A stretch of DNA of 64,000 bases. Origin: Aplectana chamaeleonis. Lineage: Eukaryota > Nematoda > Chromadorea > Rhabditida > Cosmocercidae. The notes below the pieces were generated by a model that did not search any database, had not been told where the DNA came from, and was given only the letters and a program-made list of their open reading frames with translations. How positions within the stretch are numbered: position 1 is the first letter of the stretch; each line of letters begins with the position of its first letter. A program made the translations under genes and the position numbers. Positions 25,298 through 35,370 of this stretch are shown in pieces. Location of the stretch: NCBI GenBank assembly GCA_029168955.1, contig JAPDOI010000414.1, positions 372,001 to 436,000 on the forward strand, given 5' to 3'.

Positions 25298-25500
25298 TTA
25301 CAACCAGGACGGGCCGCAGAATTTCCAGTTCAGTGGATGGACGAGGTAGCAGCACTCAATCGTTTGCGATAAAATAATTCTCTGACCATTGGTGTAGCGA
25401 ACGCCGCACAGGTCGCCGCAGGAGATGTTTTCGCGTCCATTCGCAAGGCAAGATTTTACGAAAGGGCTATACATGAAACACCGAGAACAAAATCTCTTGA
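25298..25500 (-). CDS. Possible cysteine-rich exon (unidentified)
   Basis: Just downstream of the CAP poly(A) signal, the same strand has an open stretch of about 65 codons that is unusually rich in Cys. It contains FCSRCF, KSCLANGRENISCGDLCG and IECCYLV...WKFCG before a TAA at 25298-25300. The spacing C-x2-C ... C ... C-x3-C ... C-C ... C vaguely recalls small secreted three-finger or ET-like modules, but I cannot assign it. A good donor (gtaaga) lies 17 bases past the stop and a weak acceptor is available at the 5' side. It may be an exon of a downstream gene in another phase, a relic, or chance. Confidence 0.3.
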
Positions 25501-25503
25501 CCC

Positions 25504-25509
25504 TTTATT
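25504..25509 (-). promoter_or_regulatory. Poly(A) signal AATAAA
   Basis: AATAAA on the minus strand lies about 45 bases downstream of the TGA of the CAP terminal exon, a usual distance for a short nematode 3' UTR. Confidence 0.65.
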
Positions 25510-25553
25510 GAATGCGATTGAGTTATGTCATTGTTCTCACACTGCAGTATCCT

Positions 25554-25702
25554 TCAAGATGGTTGAACGCAGAGACCTTTGTGTTCAGGTTTTAAATCGG
25601 AAGAACACGTCCCTGGCTCGCACTGTGTGCACGTGCTTCCATACACATAAATTGGTTCTCCAACGACGTTGCCACTGGAATCAAACAGGCATACGTACTT
25701 CT
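25554..25702 (-). CDS. CAP-type terminal exon with stop codon
   Basis: The frame reads KYVCLFDSSGNVVGEP, then IYVYGSTCTQCEPGTC, and ends HKGLCVQPS before TGA at 25554-25556. The order (F/Y)VC-x-(Y/F)...GN-x2-G-x-x-IY-x-x-G-x2-C-x2-C...GLC is the standard C-terminal end of nematode ASP/VAL proteins. The acceptor is ctcctaag at 25703 or two bases later, so entry is phase 1 or 0. That does not match the phase 2 exit of the exon at 32858-32943. Its first strand duplicates FVVCRY of that exon. It therefore ends a second CAP domain, either in the same double-domain gene or in a paralogue. The remaining exons of that domain were not recognised. Confidence 0.78.
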
Positions 25703-25816
25703 CTTAGGAGTTTTTCAAATCACGCTGCTAGGTAATGATGACGTCTGACCTGACAACAGTTTTAAAGTGATCTTCGGAAATAGCTGTTGCGAACTACAAT
25801 ACCCGCGCTAAGTTAT

Positions 25817-26526
25817 GTAAAAACGGGGAGCATCTGGCAAACTTGGCAAAAAAGCGTCCGATGCATGCAACTTTTCTGAATGAAGACTTTTTTGAATTCT
25901 GAAAACGCTATCATATTCACAGATTAAATTGCTACCTAATTATGTCACTTATGTGGCGAAGTTCCCTAAGAGCACTTTGTTCTTGAAAGAAATAGTTTTT
26001 GCAATCGTTTTTCAAAAAACGTCGCACGCGGCGAAACTTTGAGCAGTATTTGTAGAAGTAATGGAAGAGCAATCTCTACGCTTTCTTCAGAAATTAGGTG
26101 CAGGTGGGAGAATCTCACGGTTGGTTTGGGTTAAATTTTTTAAATCCTTGATTTATGAGTCCGGGGACTTCGCAACAAAACTCCGGTTTTTCAGGTAGTT
26201 CTCGAGCGTGTTTAATTAAGGATTTCGAAATTTCAACCTGAACAAACCTTGAGATTCTCTCACCTGCACCTAATTTTTGAAGAAAACATACCGATTGCTC
26301 TTCCATTACTTGCACAATTACTTCTCAAAATTTCGCCGCACTTCGCCGCGCGCGACGTTTTTGAAAAACCATTGCAAAAACTATTTCCTTAAAAAAAGCG
26401 CTTTTAGGGAACTTCGGCACACAATTAGGAAGCAGCTTTTTCGGAATTCGAAAAAGTCTTCATGCAGAAATGTTACATGCATCGGACGCTTTTTTGTCAA
26501 GTTTGCCAGATGCTCCCCGTTTTTAC
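25817..26526. repeat. Long inverted repeat next to the CAP terminal exon
   Basis: The left arm from GTAAAAACGGGGAGCATCTG (25817) to about 26131 pairs with the right arm from about 26238 to CCAGATGCTCCCCGTTTTTAC (26526). Arms of about 290-315 bp are interrupted by indels. The loop (about 105 bp) shows weaker symmetry. It begins about 115 bp upstream of the exon at 25554-25702, within its presumed intron. Confidence 0.82.
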
Positions 26527-27549
26527 AAAACGTAGCGCACGTATTGTACATACGTCGTTACACACGGTCTATGTTGAAGGAAAGTTTTCTTCAACAAGGA
26601 AAGTTGGCGGCTACATTCTCGCTTATTCAGAGAATAGGATCTCGCAGTCCTATACATTCTTATTAAATATGTAGCACATCTAATCCCGAGTCGGTTCCAT
26701 ATTTGAAACCAGAACTGGCGTTATCCGGTAGGCGCTCATTCGCACTCTAGAGGAGACAGATGCTTTATTAAACTGAAAATGGTCGATGGAAGTTGATTTC
26801 TTAGAGAATGGAAGTAACGGTCTCTCAGCTTGAAGTTCATAGGTTCTAGGTCGCATTCGCAATGAAGACGAGGGTTTACCTAGAACCCGAGGAGAAGCGG
26901 ATTTAGTCACGGAGCAGAGATAAGGGAACCTCTCTCATGCTGTATCCACCGGAGTGCATGAATCATGGTCCGCCGCTGGACTTCTACTGGCCCTCTGTAA
27001 TCGGCGCGTTCTTGTCCGACTGCGATATGCATCGGAGGCGCGATCGATACGTTCAGTGCCGCTACTCAGCCTCCCAGCACGCTACTGTACCGCCCAACTA
27101 GTGAGGTTTTCCTGTTATTCTTGTTTTTTTGGTGGCCCGGTTGGTGGTTCAGTGGCGGCACTGATGAATCGAACGCGCCACAGATTCAAACCGGGGTAGG
27201 CTGAGAACGCGCCATTTGCAGTGGTAGAGGGTCAGGAGAGGAGTATCATTAGGACTAAATTTAGAACCGAAATGACCGCAGTTCCTTTGCGTGCGTGACT
27301 GCGAGAGAGCGGAGTCCGAATTCATCATTGCGCAGATCCTGGGTTTGACGATTTGGGTTGGGTTCAGCGCCGGCCCAACCCAAAATGTCGGGATTCATCA
27401 ATTTAATAACCCATCGAAAAATGGGGTTGGGTTTGGGTGTGCGCAATCCGACTGGGGAGAGAGGGTACACGAAACCCAACCCAAAATTGTCTCTTAGAAA
27501 TGCGCTCTAGGGACATTTTCGGACTGGTAGAGGTCTGAATTATCATCTT

Positions 27550-28041
27550 TTAAAGGCACAGTACACCCTCAGATATGAATTTTGAGATTTTCATGTAATT
27601 GTGTAGAAGACCCCTTCTGTATAACACGTGCCAAATGCGAGATCTCAATTCCTCCAAATAAGCGAGATATAAGCGACCACCAAAGGCCCGACCCCCTTCG
27701 CTCACCACCACAGGCCCGACCCCCTAACAGATTTTCGGACTCGATAGCGGCTCGTTGGATGGATGAATTCCAACAAGTCGTCGTTCTTCAGCTCATTACC
27801 GGACTGCATCCGTATCCTGGCTTTCTCTCACGCAACCATTGCGAATGAAGAGAAATACTGGCCTGAGACAACTCGTCCACCAATTTTTCACCCTCAAAAT
27901 CTAGGCATTTTCGAAGAGCCATAACTCTGTTCAAAGGGGGTCTTGGGCGATTTTAGAGATACCACTGTGATCAGCGTGTGACTTTCTCCAAGACAGGCAT
28001 AAAATCTGAAAATTAATTTCCTGGGTGTCCTGTGCCTTTAA
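27550..28041. mobile_element. Element with ends TTAAAGGCACAGTACACC, copy 2
   Basis: TTAAAGGCACAGTACACCCT and GGGTGTCCTGTGCCTTTAA form clean termini with TTAA at both sides. It is collinear with copy 1 and about 50 bp longer. Confidence 0.8.
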
Positions 28042-28044
28042 GGG

Positions 28045-31000
28045 TGCTTTTCCTTTTTATCTAATCGTATGACTTATGCAACTAAAGCTCAAAATCCAGT
28101 TTTTTAATTTCATCGTCGTTTCTTGTTGTGTTTAGAGAGAAAATCGACTCATATACTGGCTGAAAACAATTTTTGGAACATTCTCTGGGCTTTTGAACTC
28201 TACGCTTGAGATCATTTCCCTTTTCTGTCATATTTCTGCACCATCTCCTTTTCCTAAATTCTCAGCTCTTGTGTTTTACTGCCGCCACTCTCGCATGTCG
28301 TTTTTCGCTTCCCTAGTTGAATAGGCGTCCAATTCTCATTCCATTAATCATTGTTTTCTGAATTTATATATTCCGGTTCTTTTTTAGCTCCAATTCAATG
28401 TTCCTCTGTCCAGTTTCGTTTTCTTCTTCAGAAAGCCGTCGAAAAAAAGCCTCTCATGTAGCTTAGCGTAACGAATCGCGTTCAGTGAGAAAAAAGTTTT
28501 GTTGTGACTGCCCTCTTGTTTCAAATACAAGCACCATCCAGCAGATGTCATTCTCGAGGCTAAAACGTTTGATTTCTCTGTTTTCGTTTCGCTCGGATTT
28601 TTCTCCTCGTTTTGACTCATAAATCCAGTCGTTTCTGATTCTTATTTAGTGAAAATCTGTTGTACGTTACAGTGTATACTGCTCTAGTCCAATCAGATAC
28701 ACATTCTCTTTCAACCCGTTTCTTTTCGAAGATATCAAAGCGAGCCCCAAATTCGTGTTAAACCGCACGAATCCCGAAAAAAATCGAGCAGGAAGAATGC
28801 CCAATTTCTTCAAGCAAAGCTCAGTGACGATGACTTCCAAAAAATATCTTCAGAAAACTCGTTCAAGAAATATAGGGGCCACTATTGGTGCGCCAAAAAA
28901 ACCATGTTAAGCCAAAATGGGTGAAAATATACAATGTATTATTTGTCGGATCCCGTTTAAATCTAGAACGCGAAAGATCACAACGGATTTTTTTGTTGAT
29001 GCTACATCTTACGATTGCCTCCAAACTGTTCCAGAAGGTGCAGTTCTTTACATGATGGAGTCCTCTTGTGTGGTTCTCCCCGTGGCTTACTGAAAAAAAG
29101 TAAAAAAAAACAAACATAAACATACAGAAGAACATAAAAATTGAAGCCAAAAGAAAGTATGAGGCAAGCATAAAAAACAACGACTCATAGAATCAGATTT
29201 CAGTACTAAAACCAGAAGGGAAGATATACGAGAGGTTGGCAGTCTAAAAAATTATGTATTGATTAGATGAGAACTTGGAAATAGACGTCACGAAAATCAT
29301 GTGAGCATTTGCAGACAACTTCCCTGCGCTCAAAAATGGGTTAGCTTAACCAACAGAGGATGTGCGTAGAATTCGCGCAAACATTTTAGTCTGATGAATG
29401 TACTGGGCTGCGACGGTAGATCACCCCGAGCGAATCGAAACCCCATTCTCCAGTGAGGCCGCCAACCACGCACGGCCAGCCAGAAGCCACTGAAACACAG
29501 TGGTAACAAATTTCGTGCGAGCGGTCGCCGCGCCGCGCGTTCTCATTGGGGCGCGCCGTTCTCACTGGAGCGCGCCATCTCAGCGCAGCAGCCAAACGAT
29601 GCCAGGCACACGAATTTGGTCAGATCGATATTCAATCCTACACAATCACACCTTTGCAACGAATCCACCAAGGAGTATTGGATCAGTGTGGACTGTGAGA
29701 ACTAAGTTCAAGGCTGAATTGAGCACTACTTACTACTGATGTTAAGAAGTCAACCTTTCATCGATGTTTTACGGTTCATTTCTGATTCTCACCGGTTTTT
29801 TTTTAATTGGGACATTTTCATGGTTTAAACGCGTTTTGAAGCACTCATAGAAAATCCGATTCTCCACAACGTCTTGATCTGTTTCTCAGTGATTTTCGAA
29901 TTTTGAACGGCACTTCGTTTTAGCTAGTTTCAGCAAAATTGTTCTTTACAACACTTTCGCTGCGCTATTTATCGAGAATTTGAACTTACTCAGGCTGGCG
30001 AATTGATTCCAGTATCCGAATCCAGTTGAAACCTAGGTCTTATTCGAAATTAAAAAATCGAGAGTCTGACGAGAAGTTTCAATATCAACAATTCTTTTTG
30101 AATCTTCTCACGTTTTCGTTGATTCTCAGTGATTTTCGTCGACTACCTTCAATCAGCACTTCGTTTTTAGCTAGGTTCAGCAGAATTGATCCAGATAACA
30201 CTTTCGCTGTGCTATTTTTGCTGGTTTTTGCAGACTTCTTTCCAACATTTTTTGGCGTTTTTTTTTTGCTACATTCGCTTAGGAATCTACATTCAGGAAT
30301 TTTTCGCAGCTGTTTTCTATTAATTTTCGCAGGCTAATTTTGAGCCCCACCGAGGCAAACTATCTCCGCCACAGCTAAGAAACCCAGACAAATCACCGAA
30401 AGCAATTCTGAAGCTATATCTAATGAAAAACAAATTTTGTGGAACTCCCACACCGTGCTCTACGCTAGTGACTCGCTGGTGCTCTACGCTCTTTGACAAT
30501 GACGGGGTATCTAATTATGATAGTCCAAACTAGTCGTGCTCATTAATACTTCACACACTTGAATAAACAAAATTTAATACTTTTTCTGATACACAATAGA
30601 AAGTTTGACAAATATGCATAACTCTGTAGATCTCTATAAAGCTATCAAGACTCTGATGTGATATATCTTCTTCAATCTTCGTCGGGTAGATTTTTTCGTC
30701 CGTGAAGGGCGACCTTAATCCTCATCGCAGATCTTTTCCTAAAACATAGCGAATACCAAGTTTAAGACCAACTCAAAGTAATATAAACCAGCACTCACCG
30801 AGACCTAATCAGGTTCCATTTCCCCTTCGCACATCGGACATATCCTTGAGATCAGACATTCCAAATGGACTCAAATTGAACAAGTGTCGCGGGTTTATCA
30901 ACGTTATCGACAGCCAGCTGTCGATAAACCCTCCCAGGATGTGGATGTGAATGAGAGCCCTGAAATTCACATCTACTTACCGCCCAACTAATACAAACTA

Positions 31001-31440
31001 AATAGCTGATGTACGAATCGCATTCGGCGCCCCAATTCACCCTCTACGATAAGATTGAGAAGAAGAAGATGCTTTTTTTAAACGAAAGGGTAGAACAGTG
31101 CAGCAATAAGAAGTCAAATAATGATGAACCATGTTTCGAAACTACTGCTAGTGTGCGGTCATTTCTACGAATTGTATGTTCTACTCTGTATTTTCACACA
31201 ATGTGAGAGCAAGATGTGGGATGGAGCCTATTCTTCTCCTGTACTTTCGAGCTATGTCATTTTTTCAAACGTTGATACTCTTACCTACCTATATCACACC
31301 ACAGATGAGACGATCGACACGAGCTTCGTAGACAAAAAAGGCAACCAGTCTCTGGAAAGGAGTACGAATTCCCTATTTAATCAACTAAAGCAGATTTACT
31401 ACTGCAACGGATGAAAACGTAGAGGAGGAAGGAATGGAGA
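28045..31440. other. Unassigned, presumed CAP intron or intergenic
   Basis: A donor-like GCG|gtaagt at about 30980 and acceptors (gaatttcag, gttttag) at 30.7-30.96 kb on the minus strand suggest small exons, but no frame through them gives a recognisable protein. A and T runs are frequent around 29.1 and 29.8 kb. Confidence 0.4.
29400..29590 (-). repeat. Dispersed GC-rich repeat, copy 1
   Basis: Its reverse complement contains TGGCGCGCTCCAGTGAGAAC, GCGCGGCGACCGCTCGCACG and GGTGATCTACCGTCGCAGCC, matching 31506-31870 in order. Known only by this pairing. Confidence 0.7.
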
Positions 31441-31870
31441 AGTGAACTACAGCATAGGAAGAGGTGAAGGAGTGTGGGTTCGGCGGTGTTTCGCAACCGA
31501 TGTGGGCTGGCGCGCTCCAGTGAGAACGGCGCGCCCCAATGAGAACGCGCGGCACGGCGACCGCTCGCACGAAATTTGTTACCACTGTGTTTCAGTGGCT
31601 TCTCGGCCAGCCGCCTGGTTCATGCGTCAGACTAAAACGAAAACGGAAACCATACGTGAATCAAAGGTGCTGGGTTATCCAACCCAAACCCAATTTTCCA
31701 ACCCAGGTCTGCAGAACCCTGAGTTGGCGCTAACCCATTTTCCAATGATGAATCCGGCCTCGGGTGGAGAGGGAATGGGCAGCGTTAGTACAACCGAACA
31801 TGCATAACAACGAATCCAGTATGGAGTCAACGGGGTTTCAATGGCGCGCGGCGATCTACCGGCGCAGCCC
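31440..31870 (+). repeat. Dispersed GC-rich repeat, copy 2, split by insertions
   Basis: It is the same sequence as 29400-29590 in opposite orientation. Relative to copy 1 it has about 200 extra bases after CTTCTCGGCCAGCC, rich in AACCCAAACCCAATT words. It is truncated at GCGCAGCCC by the TIR element beginning at 31871. Confidence 0.65.
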
Positions 31871-32572
31871 CTCGGACAGTCGGGGCTTAGTACGTCGGCA
31901 CAATAGCGTTAGTACGCCGGCACAAAGGGATCGGCAGCACCTGTGCTTTAGCTGCTGGTAACAGCAGGATATGCTGGCAACGACCAGGAGCTCCTGTTGC
32001 TTGTGTTGGCGTACTAACGCTTTGATTATCGTGGCACGCGTGCTATTGCCAGCCACTCTCTCCTAGTGTCTGCTGACACTCTTCCATTGATTTGTCTCAT
32101 ACGAATGAACATTGCAGCATCCTCTTGTACGACGGCGGCGGGTATATAAGGCGGCCAGTCTCGCTGAGGGGCAGTTGGCCGTTTGAGGCCAGTCCGATGG
32201 GGTGACCTTGTGTCACTGCTCGGAAGGTAATTTTTGGAACGCTGAGGGGATCATACCCATCGCCCACCGCGAGGGAAGTCTCCTGGTTGCGGACCTGCTG
32301 CTGGCCGTGACAAGAATTATATCCAACACCGGTAAGGAGGGTGGCAGTCCAAATTCTGTCGATAATGAGCGTTAGTACGCCAGCATACGTTGGCAGGATG
32401 TGCTGCCGCAACCAGCAGCTCCTGCACATAACGAGCGTTAGTGTGCCAGCATACGTTGGCAGGATATGCTGCCGCAATCAGCAGCTCTTGCACACAACGA
32501 GCGTTAGTATGCCAGGTTTGCCCTGGCGTACTAACGGTATTGTGCCGACGTACTAAGCCCCGACTGTCTGAG
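31871..32572. mobile_element. TIR element with internal 66-bp tandem repeats
   Basis: The left terminus CTCGGACAGTCGGGGCTTAG and the right terminus CTAAGCCCCGACTGTCTGAG pair over about 50 bp (continuing through TACGTCGGCACAATA-CGTTAGTACGCC). Inside, a 66-bp unit (GAGCGTTAGTACGCCAGCAT ... GGCAGGATGTGCTGCCGCAA) starts at 32367, 32433 and 32499. It is inserted in the repeat described at 31440-31870. Confidence 0.82.
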
Positions 32573-32857
32573 CCCGTCCACGCACCAGATCAAATTGATT
32601 ACGCGGGCTCAAGTCATGCGACAAAGAATCTCATTCGAAACGTCGAAGTAAATGTTATCCAACCCACTCATACTTACTACCCTTCACGCCATTGATGTGA
32701 CGGGTAAGAAACACGACTATTTTACTCAGTTTCGGGGAGACATAGATTACAAAAAGTCCTGACTACTGATATCTAGTCTCCTCCGATCTTATAAAGCTCT
32801 TTAGAAGGTCATTAACATATTACGTCTTACTAGTACGTTTTTCTGCATGAATCTCAC

Positions 32858-32943
32858 CTGGTTTCGTAGCGGCATACGACGAAGCGAGCTGTTGGGCACT
32901 TTTGTGAGTAGCACCCCATCTTGGTTGTCTTTGCCCAGGCCAT
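32858..32943 (-). CDS. CAP domain exon 6 (MAWA-GC and FVVC-Y strands)
   Basis: This is an 86-base exon from acceptor ttttaag to donor ACCAG|gtgaga. It encodes MAWAKTTKMGCYSQKC and PTARFVVCRYET, ending two bases into an Arg/Ser codon. The (M)AWA-x-T-x2-(I/M)-GC and FVVC-x-Y motifs are the C-terminal beta strands of the CAP fold, with Cys pairs conserved in ASP proteins. The normal continuation (GN-x-IG...IY...C..C...C) was not found next to it. The first 300 bases downstream show only noise. Confidence 0.88.
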
Positions 32944-33040
32944 CTTAAAAGTTTAGCGTAGGTGCGACTTGAGAATACCAGGTGCTACAGTATTCATTCG
33001 TCTAAAACTTTCTCTGAAATAGTGCATTATTCAGCTTTAC

Positions 33041-33120
33041 CTGTGTGAAACCAGTGTACATGGGATTTTCTCTCATTTGCATCGTATAGTCGAATCCTCG
33101 AATTCCAAACAGTCGCAGGA
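33041..33120 (-). CDS. CAP domain exon 5 (TQ motif, His missing)
   Basis: This is an 80-base exon, acceptor ggtcag and donor CACAG|gtaaag. It has two leading bases and then 26 codons reading LRLFGIRGFDYTMQM and RENPMYTGFTQ. It is followed directly in frame by MAWAKTT from the next exon, reproducing the CAP segment GH(F/Y)TQM-(A/V)-W. Here the His expected between Gly and Phe/Tyr is absent: the codons are ACT GGT TTC ACA CAG. That residue is one of the two cavity histidines, so the site would be incomplete even if the gene is expressed. Confidence 0.82.
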
Positions 33121-33243
33121 CTGACCACCACTGACTCGCGGCCTAGAACAACCTAGGCAGTGAAAACTCGCTGCAGGACGCAAAGTGGATGCACCAAGGT
33201 CAAGGCCGTCAGGATGCTGCAAGCTTCTTTGCTGGCTGCTTAC

Positions 33244-33323
33244 CTTTAGTTTCTAGAGAACGGAAGTAGTTTTCTCATACCAGCGATCCACAATCATTAT
33301 CATTAACAGAGCGGTATTAAACG
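33244..33323 (-). CDS. CAP domain exon 4 with reading-frame break
   Basis: This is a probable 80-base exon ending at a consensus donor AAAG|gtaagc. The first part encodes NTALLMIMIVDRWYEK, in which the W-Y-E corresponds to the CAP helix bearing the second cavity Glu (family W-W/Y-x-E). The frame then meets a stop (ttctag). The frame that leaves the exon in the phase needed by the next exon reads NYFRSLETK and is open only after WYEK. The two frames meet at a short run of four A. The upstream edge is uncertain: an extra mini-exon at 33379-33409 (acceptor ttctgag, donor CTTCTG|gtaagt) would make the phases fit. The break is either a real frameshift (pseudogene) or a homopolymer error in the assembly. 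Confidence 0.6.
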
Positions 33324-33472
33324 CTTTTGCAGACAGCCGCACCCACATGATGGAAGTGGGAGAAAACCATCTACTTACCAGAAGCATCTCCCACAAGATC
33401 ACAGAAATGCTCAGAATTTTAGATAGTATACTCATAATAGTTAAGTAAACACTCGAAATTGTAATATCTTAC

Positions 33473-33622
33473 CAGGTCCATGGACTTCTTTTCGGATAGG
33501 TATATATCCTTGTCAAACCACACGTTTTCTCCTACACCTTTGTGCGTTGAAGGGTCACTGTAGTTAAGGATGCACTGTTTGGCGTACTCATACGCTTGAT
33601 TTTCTAGCTTGCAGTCCCAATT
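33473..33622 (-). CDS. CAP domain exon 3 (GEN motif)
   Basis: This is an exon of exactly 50 codons between acceptor cttacag and donor CTG|gtaaga, phase 0 at both ends. It reads NWDCKLENQAYEYAKQC, then a loop, then KGVGENVWFDKD and SEKKSMDL. The W-D-C-x-L-E-x2-A helix and the G-E-N-(V/I)-W motif are strong CAP hallmarks. The Glu of GEN is one of the cavity residues. Join phases with the neighbouring exon at 33681-33756 are consistent. This is the clearest single piece of protein-coding sequence in the window. Confidence 0.92.
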
Positions 33623-33680
33623 CTGTAAGAGATGAACTCTAAAGGAGTTAAGTTCTTAGAAAACGTTTTTCATCTCTCAC

Positions 33681-33756
33681 CAGCATGTTCATGTTGGCAG
33701 CGGTCGGTGCCTTTCCTAGCGCACCATTTAGAAGAAGTCCTTGGGCGAGTTCTGAT
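33681..33756 (-). CDS. CAP domain exon 2
   Basis: This is a 76-base exon, acceptor cttcag and donor CTG|gtgaga. It encodes SELAQGLLLNGALGKAP followed by TAANMNML. It matches the stretch after helix 1 in nematode ASP/VAL proteins, where a basic-to-hydrophobic helix precedes the P-x-AANM segment. It starts with one base that completes the Arg codon left by the exon at 38353-38467, and ends in phase 0 to join the exon at 33473-33622. A 237-bp palindromic MITE lies only 28 bp upstream of the acceptor, close to where the branch point would be. Confidence 0.88.
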
Positions 33757-33784
33757 CTGAAGACCATCTAAGCCATGACGCCTA

Positions 33785-34021
33785 CAGTTGACCTCAATGT
33801 TGGAAGGACGTGGTGCGGTTGCGGACTCGCACTAAAACTACGGTAGAATCTGGCACTTTGCCAGATTTCGTCGTCGATCTGCGCCACAGCCGATATTCTC
33901 GTGAGCAGAGAGACGACGGTTGGCGCCCATTGATGATGAAATCTGGCAAAGTGCCAGATTCTACCGTAATTTAGTGCGTATCCGCAACCGCACCATGTCC
34001 TTTTAACATTGCGGTCAACTG
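33785..34021. mobile_element. 237-bp palindromic MITE, copy 2, TA target duplication
   Basis: It is nearly identical in layout to the copy at 24545-24781 and flanked by TA on both sides (33783-33784, 34022-34023), as for Tc1/mariner-type insertions. It lies 28 bp upstream of the acceptor of the CAP exon at 33681-33756. Confidence 0.87.
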
Positions 34022-35370
34022 TATCTGCTTTACATGAAGTCAATGTTACAACAATTTCGATGGTGTTACTTCAAGCAAATTTGGTGCACAGATTTCAAAG
34101 AAAATTCGAAAGATAGAGGTATTGTCGCTACTTCTGCCGTCATACCGCAATCGAAGGATTTCCCTGAGTTCCAAAATCGTACGAGGGATATACGAGAGCT
34201 GTTGTTGAATCCGGAATAACTAGGTGAAGAGCAGCAGGATAATTTATTTCCGCAAACTCTGGCGTCTAGAATGCAGTGGGAAAATATCGCTACCCGACTT
34301 TTTAGCCTATAGGAGATACTCCTTTCCCTTAGCAGTTTTCTAAAAAAAAGAGATTAACCTGGAACTAGCGTGCCACACCAAATCCGGTACCGGTTTTCAG
34401 TAATCTCGAAACGTTTTCTTGAAAACGAAGCTTTTGCGAATCCTGAGCTTCATTTTCCTTCTTTTTTCTCAGGGTGGGTACACCGCGCAATTGGTAGAAG
34501 TTAATGGACTGGCAAGTCCGACTTTGTTAAGTAGCTCTGTTCTTGCTCTTGCTTCCAACTACTTTTTTGTTGTGGTACAATAAGAGCAAATCCAACAGAA
34601 TTGTAATCCGAGCCAGTTATACAAGCAAATTTACTGCGTTGAACATAGGAGGAAGGTTATTGGTGTTCTCGTTTTCTTCCTCCTGCAATAATCCTTGCAT
34701 GATAATGTGCTCCTTTTCAGCTAAATTTTAATATCATGCGCAGCCATTTGCTGCTGTATTAAACCTAACAAATTCTGATCTTCTATTACTTATCCCATTT
34801 TACCCTTTTTTGATTAACTACTGTGACTTACTCATTAGCTTCTATGAACTAACACCTTTGTCCTTTTAATTTATATCACACTCTGATCCTTTCATATTTT
34901 ATTTACTTCTTCCTTTTCTATTCTAATCTTACTTCTCTTAATTCTTTCTTATTTGTGTCATGCTTTTTTAATGTACTACATAAATTAAACCTAATTTATA
35001 CATAATCTAATACATAAATTTAATGTACTTACAATTAGATAACCTCTCATTAATGAAATTTCTTTTATTAATTCGTATGATACATTGTAGTCAGGTTCAC
35101 TTGGAGTGGAACTGCCTTTCTTACTGAAAAGTTACAGGGTAGTTCCACTTGCATTTTAAAATGACTTGACCTTTCTTCTTACTGACTAACATTGTCTCTA
35201 CAAATAGGGTGTTTACATTGGTCTAAGGGTTGGAATGAAACTATTGTAAACTCAAAGTACTCAACTCTCAGATACCCTGTTTATTTACTAACAAGACTGA
35301 CGGACTGAATATATTGCATGAATACACATGAAGGCCGCTAGTCGCAATACTCTGGGTTCTGCACCTAGGA
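34022..35370. other. AT-rich intron sequence
   Basis: 34.7-35.3 kb is strongly AT-rich with no long frames. Within the intron between CAP exons at 38353-38467 and 33681-33756. Confidence 0.55.

Noticed and set aside
27140..27200. tRNA-like A box (TGGTTCAGTGG) and TTCAAAC loop
   Set aside because: No matching acceptor or T stem can be paired; at best a tRNA-derived fragment.
27290..27500. GGGTTGGGTTTGGG-like runs suggestive of telomeric repeat
   Set aside because: Nematode telomere repeat is TTAGGC. The runs are irregular and similar words occur in the dispersed repeat at 31.66-31.76 kb.
32367..32564. Regularly spaced repeats resembling a CRISPR array
   Set aside because: The 66-bp units are contiguous tandem copies inside a TIR element with no unique spacers, and the genome is eukaryotic.
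32765..32805. Possible C-terminal CAP exon (ELYKIGGD then stop, minus strand)
   Set aside because: Appealing next to the exon at 32858-32943, but neither acceptor choice gives the required phase and the expected Cys residues are missing.
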